21,821 bases of DNA from positions 1 to 21,821 of the forward strand of contig JALUVB010000298.1 of NCBI GenBank assembly GCA_027021085.1, written 5' to 3'. Shown here in pieces: positions 1-7,483 of the stretch. The stretch comes from a bacterium (lineage in GTDB: Bacteria > CAIJMQ01 > JAADFP01). Position numbers and translations under genes: made by a program. The notes under the pieces are model-generated. The model had not been told where the DNA came from. It was given only the letters and a program-made list of their open reading frames with translations, and made no database searches. Position 1 is the first letter of the stretch; every line of letters starts with the position of its first letter.

Positions 1-25
1 GTTATTGAGTAAGAAGGGAAAATAC

Positions 26-931
26 ATGAACATGAGGATGGGTATATTACTTTTAGGCATATTCTTTTTAGCGGGTAGTATTAACGGTGAAGTCTTTAAC
101 GGCAGTTTTGAAAAAACCACCATAAAGAATCCAAATTCTGAGGAGATGCAGAGTCTTATAAAAAAGCAGTGGAAGTTAAAGGAACCAATTGTATGGCCAG
201 TGGGCTGGAGTGAGGTGACCGCAGCTCCGGGACATCCCGTGGCAGTAAAGTTTGAAGTCATCAAGGGTGATGCGCATAGTGGGAGTAATTATATTGAGCT
301 CTCCGGGAAAGTAGGTAGCCGGGGCATTATATGGGTGGATTACAGCCCTCTTAAACCCGGTGGAATATATAAGGCAAGTTTTTTTGCCCGGGGCAGAGGA
401 AATGCAGCGCTGGTGATAAACTTGTACAGTAAAGAGGGTAAATACCTGGGAGCTGTGGGGGTGGTTAGCGCAAGAAATCTGGGAAGAGAGTGGAGAAAGT
501 ATTCAGGAATATTCAAAAATGACAGGAATGCTTATCTGGGCAAGATATCACTTACGAGCATAGGAAAATGTTATTTTGATGATATAGACTTAGTCCCTGT
601 TGATTTCTGGGAAGCTGAAATCGTAATGGAACTCAACAAAATAGCTAAGAAGGGCATGTTGCTTGCACCGGGTAGCACTGTGGATGAGGAAAAATACAAA
701 GAGAACATAGAAGCTATCAAGAGGATGTTGCCGGAAATAAAGAAATTTATAAATGCAAACCCCATACCCGGAAACATCAAACTGTTGAAAAAAATAGAGG
801 ATACCATGCCCGTGATTACCCGGGGGGAGAGTGCTACAATAAGTGTGGAGATGTATAATAAAACATTAGCCATAAGAAGGATATGCGAGAGATTGTTAAA
901 AGAAGTCTCTTTTAAAGACATAAGTGAATAA
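26..931 (+). CDS. Exported protein with CBM4/9-like carbohydrate-binding domain
   Basis: This is a 301-aa protein. The ATG at 26 is preferred over an in-frame TTG at 5 because a purine-rich AAGAAGGGAA sits just upstream and a signal peptide then starts at residue 1 (hydrophobic residues 6-18, likely cleavage near residues 20-22). Residues 23-192 look like a jelly-roll carbohydrate-binding module of the CBM_4_9/CBM22 type: FNGSFE near the start, a GWSE segment (60-63), AHSGSNYIELSG (83-94), and a closing strand YFDDIDLVPV (183-192). Residues 195-301 are charged and helix-rich and match no domain I recognise. No catalytic domain is visible, so it may bind glycan outside the cell or serve as an accessory protein to the glycosidases downstream. 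The next gene starts 55 bp later on the same strand. The binding specificity is unknown. Confidence 0.75.
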   Translation: MNMRMGILLLGIFFLAGSINGEVFNGSFEKTTIKNPNSEEMQSLIKKQWKLKEPIVWPVGWSEVTAAPGHPVAVKFEVIKGDAHSGSNYIELSGKVGSRGIIWVDYSPLKPGGIYKASFFARGRGNAALVINLYSKEGKYLGAVGVVSARNLGREWRKYSGIFKNDRNAYLGKISLTSIGKCYFDDIDLVPVDFWEAEIVMELNKIAKKGMLLAPGSTVDEEKYKENIEAIKRMLPEIKKFINANPIPGNIKLLKKIEDTMPVITRGESATISVEMYNKTLAIRRICERLLKEVSFKDISE

Positions 932-986
932 GTGAGAGCATCAGTAAAAAACACTAAAGAAATTATAGCTATAGAGAGGGAAAAGG

Positions 987-3566
987 TTGATAAACTCCAC
1001 GCATCCAGAGTTGGACATCGTTGAGCTTTCCATTCCAGGAGCTATTGCCGGAAAAATTTCCCGGGCAAAATGGATATGGGGAGAACCACCCCGCAAAATC
1101 AATGAATTCCGGCTTTTCCGGCGGGAATTTGCGCTTGAGACTATACCTGAAAAGGCAGAGCTCTGGTGTTTTGCTGAGTTTCGCTATAAATTATATGTTA
1201 ACGGAAGCTTTGTGCAGACAGGGCCTACACCCTGCCAGCCTGAGCACCGTTTAATTGACAGACATGAAGTGAGCAGGTTTTTGCGTCGTGGCATGAATTG
1301 CATAGCTTTTGAGACGCACTGCCCGGGAGTAATGAATGGGCAGTGGACATTAACCAACCCGGGATTGCTATGTTCTCTCTGGATTGATGATAAGAATATA
1401 CTTGCCACTGATGCTTCCTGGCAGACTATTTCGGCTCAGGCCTGGCAACATCCAACGCAAATCTCCGGTTATAGCGGGGATTTTCAGGAATGGCTGGTAT
1501 TGCACAAATTGCCCCGCGGCTGGAAGGAGGCAAGTTTTGATGCTTCTGACTGGGAGAATGCAGTAGAGCTGCCTTTCTTTGCGCATGGTGAACCTGAGAA
1601 GCTGCAGGAAAACTATGTGGGTTACCCGACCCTGAAGAAATATCCCCCGGCTAATTTTGTCTTTGCCGGTGTGGCTGATGGCATTATTACTGAGGAGATG
1701 AGAAAAGCGGCAGCTTCGCATTATACTGCTGCCCGAAACCGGTGGCGCAGGTTAATGGGGCAATGGAATTTACGCGACAATAACGAGCCGCTTGACGATG
1801 AACCATTGCCTGTCCCGATTGCAATGCGAGCTAAGATGGAAACCCATGAAGCTGCCCCGCGGGGAATGGTGCGGCTTCCCGAAAATAAAAATATTCTGCC
1901 TTTGACTATTACTGTACCTGAAAAAGGGCATCCTTCCCTGGTTTTTGATTTGGAGACAGTCCGCTCCGGGATGCTGGAGATTGAGATTGAGAGTACCAGT
2001 GGCGGCACCGTTGACATAGCCAGGGGAGATAGACTCAAAGATGGGGTTGTGTCTGGTCCCATGCCGAATGTGGACCGGGTGGAAGTACCGCCGGGCCGAA
2101 TACAATGGCAGGGTTTTTTTGAAAGGGGAACGCGTTATCTGCAGATTATTTTGCGTGATTTCACCGGGCAGGTGACTATTCATAAGACGGGCATTTGTGA
2201 GACATTGACCCCCATACCGGCAGACCAGCCGGCTGTGTTTGATTCGGGAGATGGACTATTGAATAAAATCTGGAAGGCGTCTCTGGAAACAACCCGGCTT
2301 TATATGAACGGCTGTGGTGCGGGAGACCCGGTTCGTGAGCGGCATCACTGGCTCCATGATGATGCCATGGCATTACGCATGGCATTTTACTGCTTTGGAG
2401 ATTGGCGAACCTGGCGCCGGGGTCTGGAATTAACCGCCCAGTCTCAGATGGCGGACGGTTCTCTTCCCACCATGTCACCGGGATATAATAATGATTTCAA
2501 TATGGTTACAAGCAGTTGTTACTGGGCAGTGGAAATTGTTGAGTATTTCAACCATACGGGGGACTTTTGGTTTGCCCGGCAAATGCTACCGCGTATTGAC
2601 CGGCACATTCAATTTCAACTTCGTTCCGCCGACAAGGATGGTTTGCTTTACGAAACACCTGGACGCCGTTTCCTTTCCTGGGCGGACGGTGAACCACGCA
2701 AACCTTATAAGCCGGGAGAAACCTTTAAGAAGAAGGGGAGAAAACCCTGGGGGGATTTTTCCCTCCCTCCTACCCGTGGCTATAACGCCATTATTAACGC
2801 TTATTGGATATGGAACCTGCGTGAGGCGGCGGGCCTGGCAGAAAGGCTTGGACAAACAAAGAGTGCGCAGAGGTACCGGGAGATACTGAATAGAGCCGCT
2901 CTTGCCTTTGAAAAGCGTTTCTGGGTGCCTGAGGCAGGTTTATACCGGGATAATGTTGCCTTTGAGCGTGATGGTAAAGCCAGCGAACCTACATATTGTG
3001 AATCAACATTATTCCTTTTGATGCGCGCCGGACTGGTAAGTCGGGATAGGGGATTAAAATGTCTTGAGAAAATCATGCATCCCTCTTTTATCTGTTGCCG
3101 GAGCTCTGGCGGACTTGATTTTTCCGCTCTCCCGGTATTTTTAATCGAAGCAGGCAAAACCGGGCAGGCGCTGGAATACTACAGGGACCGCTGGGGAGAA
3201 CCTGTTAAAGCGGGATTAACCACCTGCGGAGAAGAATTTTTCTCCTCGGGAAGCTACTGCCATATTCATGGGGCAACACCCGCGCGTGACTTCCTTGAGT
3301 ATCTGGCTGGCATCAGGATAAGGGCTCCCTTCTGGAGCGAGGTCCTGCTGGTCCCCCCCGCGGATGATTTATCCCTGCCGGAGCTTCATGCAGAAGTCCC
3401 GGCTCCCCATGGCCGCATAGTGGTTGATATTGTTAAAGCTAAGGCAGATAGGAAAGTTTACCGCTACAAACTGCCAGAGGGTTCTCGGGGTTTTCTGAAA
3501 ACGGGAGAGGGAATTGTCGAATTGAAAGAGCAGTGCGGAGAGGTAGTATTATCAGAAGTGAGATGA
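987..3566 (+). CDS. GH78-family (alpha-L-rhamnosidase-like) glycoside hydrolase, paralog 1
   Basis: This 859-aa protein probably hydrolyses terminal alpha-L-rhamnosides in the cytoplasm; no signal peptide is seen. The start is TTG at 987, six bases after GAGAGGG, and no in-frame ATG lies close by. The N-terminal part has the accessory beta-sandwich pattern of bacterial rhamnosidases (AKWIW near residue 28, then RREF and LYVNG). The (alpha/alpha)6 barrel carries DPVRERHHWLHDD (447-459), which corresponds to the family's CPQRExxxW signature; E451 is the candidate general acid. TTCGEEF (745-751) corresponds to the TTxWE segment that holds the catalytic base, here E749. The first Asp of the usual DCPQRE motif and the Trp of TTxWE are not conserved, so the substrate may not be plain rhamnose. 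It is a distant paralog of the next gene, 129 bp downstream. GH78-like fold is fairly sure; specificity is inferred. Confidence 0.8.
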   Translation: MINSTHPELDIVELSIPGAIAGKISRAKWIWGEPPRKINEFRLFRREFALETIPEKAELWCFAEFRYKLYVNGSFVQTGPTPCQPEHRLIDRHEVSRFLRRGMNCIAFETHCPGVMNGQWTLTNPGLLCSLWIDDKNILATDASWQTISAQAWQHPTQISGYSGDFQEWLVLHKLPRGWKEASFDASDWENAVELPFFAHGEPEKLQENYVGYPTLKKYPPANFVFAGVADGIITEEMRKAAASHYTAARNRWRRLMGQWNLRDNNEPLDDEPLPVPIAMRAKMETHEAAPRGMVRLPENKNILPLTITVPEKGHPSLVFDLETVRSGMLEIEIESTSGGTVDIARGDRLKDGVVSGPMPNVDRVEVPPGRIQWQGFFERGTRYLQIILRDFTGQVTIHKTGICETLTPIPADQPAVFDSGDGLLNKIWKASLETTRLYMNGCGAGDPVRERHHWLHDDAMALRMAFYCFGDWRTWRRGLELTAQSQMADGSLPTMSPGYNNDFNMVTSSCYWAVEIVEYFNHTGDFWFARQMLPRIDRHIQFQLRSADKDGLLYETPGRRFLSWADGEPRKPYKPGETFKKKGRKPWGDFSLPPTRGYNAIINAYWIWNLREAAGLAERLGQTKSAQRYREILNRAALAFEKRFWVPEAGLYRDNVAFERDGKASEPTYCESTLFLLMRAGLVSRDRGLKCLEKIMHPSFICCRSSGGLDFSALPVFLIEAGKTGQALEYYRDRWGEPVKAGLTTCGEEFFSSGSYCHIHGATPARDFLEYLAGIRIRAPFWSEVLLVPPADDLSLPELHAEVPAPHGRIVVDIVKAKADRKVYRYKLPEGSRGFLKTGEGIVELKEQCGEVVLSEVR

Positions 3567-3695
3567 TTCCTTTACCGAGAGTAAAGCCCCCGTGGCCATT
3601 GCCGCTACAAGGACCCGGCAACAGCCGACTACCGAGGATTAATGCTGACATTTAAGAAGAATGGAAAGTTAGGCCATTAGGGACCGGAGGGAAAA

Positions 3696-6239
3696 ATGAC
3701 AAAAACATGGTCTCCTCGCCTGGCTAAGTGGGTATGGCTGCCCGGAGAGGAAAAACCTGCTAATGCTTATGTACAATTCAGGAAAGCTTTTGATATAAAA
3801 AAGATACCAGGGAGTGCCCGGGTGCATGTTTCTGCGGACTGCAGGTATCTTCTCTTCATAAACGGAACAGTAATTGGGCGTGGACCCATTGTCACCCATC
3901 CTGCATACAAACAGGTTGATGTCTATGAGGTGGGTTGCTACTTACGTGAGGGGGAGAATGTAGTGGGAGCGTTGGTCCTGCAACGGCACAACAAAACTTC
4001 CCGTCTTTATCCTGTGCGGGGTGGATTTATACTGCAATGCAATAGTAAACAGCTTGTTTTCGGGACAGATGAATCCTGGAAAGCGCGCTGGGCGGAGGAG
4101 TATAAACCGGATACTCCGTATATGACTCACCAGTATGGACAGCAGGAGTGGGTGGACGGACGCAAAGTCCCGCTTGGCTGGGAAAGTACCGGCTACGATG
4201 ATAGTGAATGGGTGAATGCCGTGGTAATTAAAGGCGCGCAAAAGTTCTGGCCTGCGGAATTTGAGGTGCGGACTGTTCCCCACATGTTGAGAAAAATTGT
4301 TTATCCGGTGAAAGTAGTGGCCTACTTTGGGCTGAGTAGTGGTTCAATAAAGCGAAGGAATCCGGGGGGAGAAGATTACGAGCCGGCAAAGGAGATTATG
4401 GTGGCCTATCCTATGAGCAGCATTCGAGCATGGGACATAGAGAACATTGTGCATCCTGAAAATGGGTCTGCCATACTTGAAGAGACAATAGGGGACGGAG
4501 TGGGTATAGTAGTGGACCTGGGTGAAGAGATGCTGGGCTATCCATTCATAGAGATTGAATGTTCTGCCGGGGCGACTGTTAATATCGGACATGGTGAGAT
4601 ATTAAGCCGTAACCGTATTCAGACTGTGCTTATGCCTGAATCGGGAGCGGAACAGCGTTACGCAGACCGTTATATAACCAGGGAGGGGCGACAACGTTTT
4701 GAAGTGTATGATACCAAAGGTTGCCGGTATCTGGAGATACACTTCAACAAACTGAAAGATTCCCGCAAAAAGGCAAGGGTTATTATCCATAAGGTAGGAT
4801 TGGTAAAGAGTGAACCGCCCTTTGAAATGGTAAGCAATTTCACCTGCAGTGATGAATTGTTAAACCGTGTCTGGGACATATGCCGGCGTACGGCGATGGT
4901 TAAATGCCAGGATTGGCATATTTGCGATGCCCAACGTGAACAGAATCAATGGCCGGAGTTTTTCCAGGACATGGTCTATTGGCAGTGTTTTGGCAGGGTG
5001 GAAATGGTCCGGCAGATGATTCATACGTTTTGCCGGCTTCAGCTTCCCAGCGGATTTATCCTGAGCAACTTCCCTCCGGTTGTGGATAAGGATATTAACA
5101 ACATAACGGAGAAAGACCTTTACATTTTCAGCACCTTGTTTTTCCCCCTGATTATTTGCTTTGATTGGCTTTATGGAGGGGAGGATGAACGACAGCCCTT
5201 CTGGCTGGAGTGCTGCCGCAGGATTTTTACCGGATTATTTAAGTATATTGGTCCGGCTGGAACACTGGCTAATCTTCCCGGTAACCAATGGCTGGAATGG
5301 AGTGGAATGGACGTGCGCGGATATGGTAGGGGAGCGGAAAATTCCTGGGAGATAACAGCCTGGAATGGAATTATGATATTGGGGCTGGAAAAGATGGCGG
5401 AAATGGCGGAAGCATACGGGAAAGCCGATTGGGCGGATTGCTGGAGAGAGCATGCTGCTGCTATAAGAAAGGCTGCGACTGATAGGTTCTGGGAGGAGGA
5501 ACGCCAGGCATATATTGACGGTATTTACGATGGCAGGAAAAGTTCTGTTGTGAGCCAGTCGACTAATGCTGTGGCAGTGCTGGCGCGGATGGGAGACGAG
5601 GAAAGGCTACGGAGAGCTATTGCTGCTGCTGAGAATCTGCAACTGTGTGATGTTCCCAGTGCCATTAATATGATGGCGCTCTACCATGAAGCGCTGCAGA
5701 GTTTATGCCTGGATGCACCGGTGCTTGACCGTATTCGAGATGTATGGGGATATATGCTGGAACATGGTGCCACCACCACCTGGGAGGCCAGGGAAGCGCT
5801 TGAGCGCAATATGGGGCTGTGTTTCGGGTTTGGGTCCCATCCTCTCAACTACATAACCCGCACGGTATTAGGGGTTACCCCTCTTTCCCCGGGTTATGGA
5901 AGGTTTTCCGTGTGGGTGGTTCCTTCTGGTCTTACCCATGCCAGGGGAGAAATTGTCACTCCCCGTGGTTTCATCAAGCTTTCCTGGGAAATTAATCCGG
6001 AAAGGTTTACGCTTAAAATACTTGTTCCGGAGGGTTGCGAGGCAGTTATGGCCCCACCGCGCCTTGCGGGGGGGAAGAAAACGGGCAATATTATTCTGGA
6101 TGGAGAGCAGGTTAACCTTGCCTTACGCGGGGTGGCAGTCTGTTCTTTCTTAAGGAGAGAGATGCCATCATGTTTGGTAAAGAGTGGAGAGCATGAGTTA
6201 GTTTGTTTTTTACAGGAGGGGGATAAAAATGGAGATTGA
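3696..6239 (+). CDS. GH78-family (alpha-L-rhamnosidase-like) glycoside hydrolase, paralog 2
   Basis: This is an 847-aa cytoplasmic protein. The ATG lies five bases after GGAGG. The layout matches the preceding gene: an N-terminal sandwich starting AKWVW, a second beta domain (roughly residues 230-390), an (alpha/alpha)6 barrel, and a C-terminal beta domain ending in charged residues. The catalytic signature is closer to canonical GH78: CDAQREQNQW (410-419) with E415 as candidate general acid, and ATTTWE (692-697) with E697 as candidate base. After these comes the typical run FGFGSHPLNYI...GVTPLSPGYGRF. The last codons overlap the ATG of the UroD-like gene by 11 bp, and that gene's Shine-Dalgarno lies inside this one, so the two are probably translationally coupled. 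Two diverged GH78-like enzymes in tandem suggest a substrate with more than one rhamnose-like linkage. Confidence 0.83.
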   Translation: MTKTWSPRLAKWVWLPGEEKPANAYVQFRKAFDIKKIPGSARVHVSADCRYLLFINGTVIGRGPIVTHPAYKQVDVYEVGCYLREGENVVGALVLQRHNKTSRLYPVRGGFILQCNSKQLVFGTDESWKARWAEEYKPDTPYMTHQYGQQEWVDGRKVPLGWESTGYDDSEWVNAVVIKGAQKFWPAEFEVRTVPHMLRKIVYPVKVVAYFGLSSGSIKRRNPGGEDYEPAKEIMVAYPMSSIRAWDIENIVHPENGSAILEETIGDGVGIVVDLGEEMLGYPFIEIECSAGATVNIGHGEILSRNRIQTVLMPESGAEQRYADRYITREGRQRFEVYDTKGCRYLEIHFNKLKDSRKKARVIIHKVGLVKSEPPFEMVSNFTCSDELLNRVWDICRRTAMVKCQDWHICDAQREQNQWPEFFQDMVYWQCFGRVEMVRQMIHTFCRLQLPSGFILSNFPPVVDKDINNITEKDLYIFSTLFFPLIICFDWLYGGEDERQPFWLECCRRIFTGLFKYIGPAGTLANLPGNQWLEWSGMDVRGYGRGAENSWEITAWNGIMILGLEKMAEMAEAYGKADWADCWREHAAAIRKAATDRFWEEERQAYIDGIYDGRKSSVVSQSTNAVAVLARMGDEERLRRAIAAAENLQLCDVPSAINMMALYHEALQSLCLDAPVLDRIRDVWGYMLEHGATTTWEAREALERNMGLCFGFGSHPLNYITRTVLGVTPLSPGYGRFSVWVVPSGLTHARGEIVTPRGFIKLSWEINPERFTLKILVPEGCEAVMAPPRLAGGKKTGNIILDGEQVNLALRGVAVCSFLRREMPSCLVKSGEHELVCFLQEGDKNGD

Positions 6240-7314
6240 ACCTTATATGGGAAAGCCGGATAAAAGGCGTCTGATAGCGTGCATGCGGGGTAAGAAGACA
6301 GACCGTGTGCCGAACTTTGAAATCCTAATTGAAGACCAGCATGTGGAAAAGTTTCTTGGCCGGAAAGCGGGTAATACTCTCGGTGTGGGTGGTGACCCGG
6401 CTAAAGGTAGCCAGGCAGCAGAAGGAATCCGTCCCATGTATGCAAAAGATTATGTCGAGCTGTGCGAGATTATTGGGCAGGATGCAATAGCCATGGAAGC
6501 TTTCTGGACACCGATAAAGACCATAAAGCCTGACGGCAGCATTGGGTTGCTTAATGACAGAAGCTTCAAAAATAAATCTGATATGGAGCGAATCATCTGG
6601 CCTGGCGAGGAGGATATAGAAGAGCGACTACAGTATGTGCGTGAATATGTGGAGGTAACGAAAGGCACTGACATTGGCGTTATATTAGCTGGTGCCTGTA
6701 TATTTCAGACACTTTACGAATTCGTAATTGGAATGCATGACTGCATGGTTATGTTGCTTGAGGAACGAGAACTCTTTGAGGAATTAATGTCCCGTTCCGC
6801 GGATTACTTCGCGGAGTTACTTAAACGGGCTATCCAGGAAGGAGTGGATATAGTTTTCCTGGCAGATGATTTTGCTTTTAACAAAGGGATGTTTGTGCGT
6901 CCGCAGCTTTTCGAAGAGTTATGGCGCCCACATTTTGACCGGATTATGGCACCGGCCCGCGATGCCAATGTCCCCATTATGTTTCATTCAGATGGAAAGA
7001 TTGACGATGCCGTGGAAATGCTGCTGGACATGGGGGTGGATGTCATAACCCCCATGGACCCGTCCGGCATTGATTACCGTGATTATAAAAAACGCTATGG
7101 ACACCGGGTTACTTTGCATGGGAATATAGACATTACCTGGCCGCTTGCTACCGGTACGCCTGCAGATGTGGAGAAGGATGTCAAAGAACACATGGATGTG
7201 CTGAAACCTGGCGGACGGTGGATTGCCGGCTCCAGTCACAGTATAGTAAACTATATACCGCACGAGAATTTCGTGACCATGATTAATGCCATTCACAAGT
7301 ACGGAGTTTATTAG
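6229..7314 (+). CDS. Uroporphyrinogen decarboxylase (URO-D)-like family protein
   Basis: This 361-aa protein belongs to the URO-D/methylcobamide:CoM methyltransferase superfamily. Family features are the RVPNFE start, VDIVFLADDFAFNKGMF, FHSDGKID (H253-S-D255-G), TLHGNIDI, and the C-terminal GSSHSIVNYIPHEN (H337). True HemE acts on a tetrapyrrole, and MtaA/MtbA-type proteins bind zinc through an HxC...C set. Here the HxC Cys is Asp255 and no Cys follows it, so this is neither a standard MtbA nor clearly HemE. Such proteins often sit in sugar-catabolic loci; a role in C1 or O-methyl-sugar metabolism is only a guess. It overlaps the upstream rhamnosidase gene by 11 bp (SD AGGAGGGGG near 6212-6220), which ties it tightly to glycan breakdown. 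The family call is firm, the reaction is unknown. Confidence 0.8.
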   Translation: MEIEPYMGKPDKRRLIACMRGKKTDRVPNFEILIEDQHVEKFLGRKAGNTLGVGGDPAKGSQAAEGIRPMYAKDYVELCEIIGQDAIAMEAFWTPIKTIKPDGSIGLLNDRSFKNKSDMERIIWPGEEDIEERLQYVREYVEVTKGTDIGVILAGACIFQTLYEFVIGMHDCMVMLLEERELFEELMSRSADYFAELLKRAIQEGVDIVFLADDFAFNKGMFVRPQLFEELWRPHFDRIMAPARDANVPIMFHSDGKIDDAVEMLLDMGVDVITPMDPSGIDYRDYKKRYGHRVTLHGNIDITWPLATGTPADVEKDVKEHMDVLKPGGRWIAGSSHSIVNYIPHENFVTMINAIHKYGVY

Positions 7315-7375
7315 GCTGTAAATTATAGACTTTAATGCCCTGTCCCGGGAAGATTGTAAACAGGGAGGATTACTT

Positions 7376-7483
7376 TTGAGCTGGCGGAGGCAGGTGGGAG
7401 CAGGAAGGGGTGGGGTTTCACCCTGCCGGGCTCCACTTGGATTAAGAGGGGGCCAGGCTATTTTCGAGGAGATAAATGGATAA
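7376..7483 (+). CDS. Possible 35-codon leader ORF overlapping the PHP-hydrolase start
   Basis: The 161-bp spacer after the UroD-like gene holds a TTG-initiated frame of 35 codons (starting LSWRRQVGAG with TTG read as Met). GGGAGGA lies five bases upstream. Its TAA (7481-7483) falls just inside the next gene, whose ATG is at 7476 in another frame, a layout compatible with translational coupling. The peptide is Arg/Gly-rich and resembles nothing I know. It may be chance in a GC-rich spacer; no coding evidence beyond SD, start and overlap is available. Confidence 0.2.
   Translation: MSWRRQVGAGRGGVSPCRAPLGLRGGQAIFEEING

Noticed and set aside
3567-3695. Spacer between the two GH78-like genes with a short TTTAC/GTAAA hairpin and a 30-codon open stretch
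   Set aside because: The stem is only five or six pairs with no T-run, and the open stretch lacks a start with SD and resembles no protein I know.
7385-7433. GC-rich GGGTG/CACCC structure before the PHP gene as a riboswitch or terminator
   Set aside because: Only a five-pair stem is clear, and I recognise no riboswitch core or T-run.
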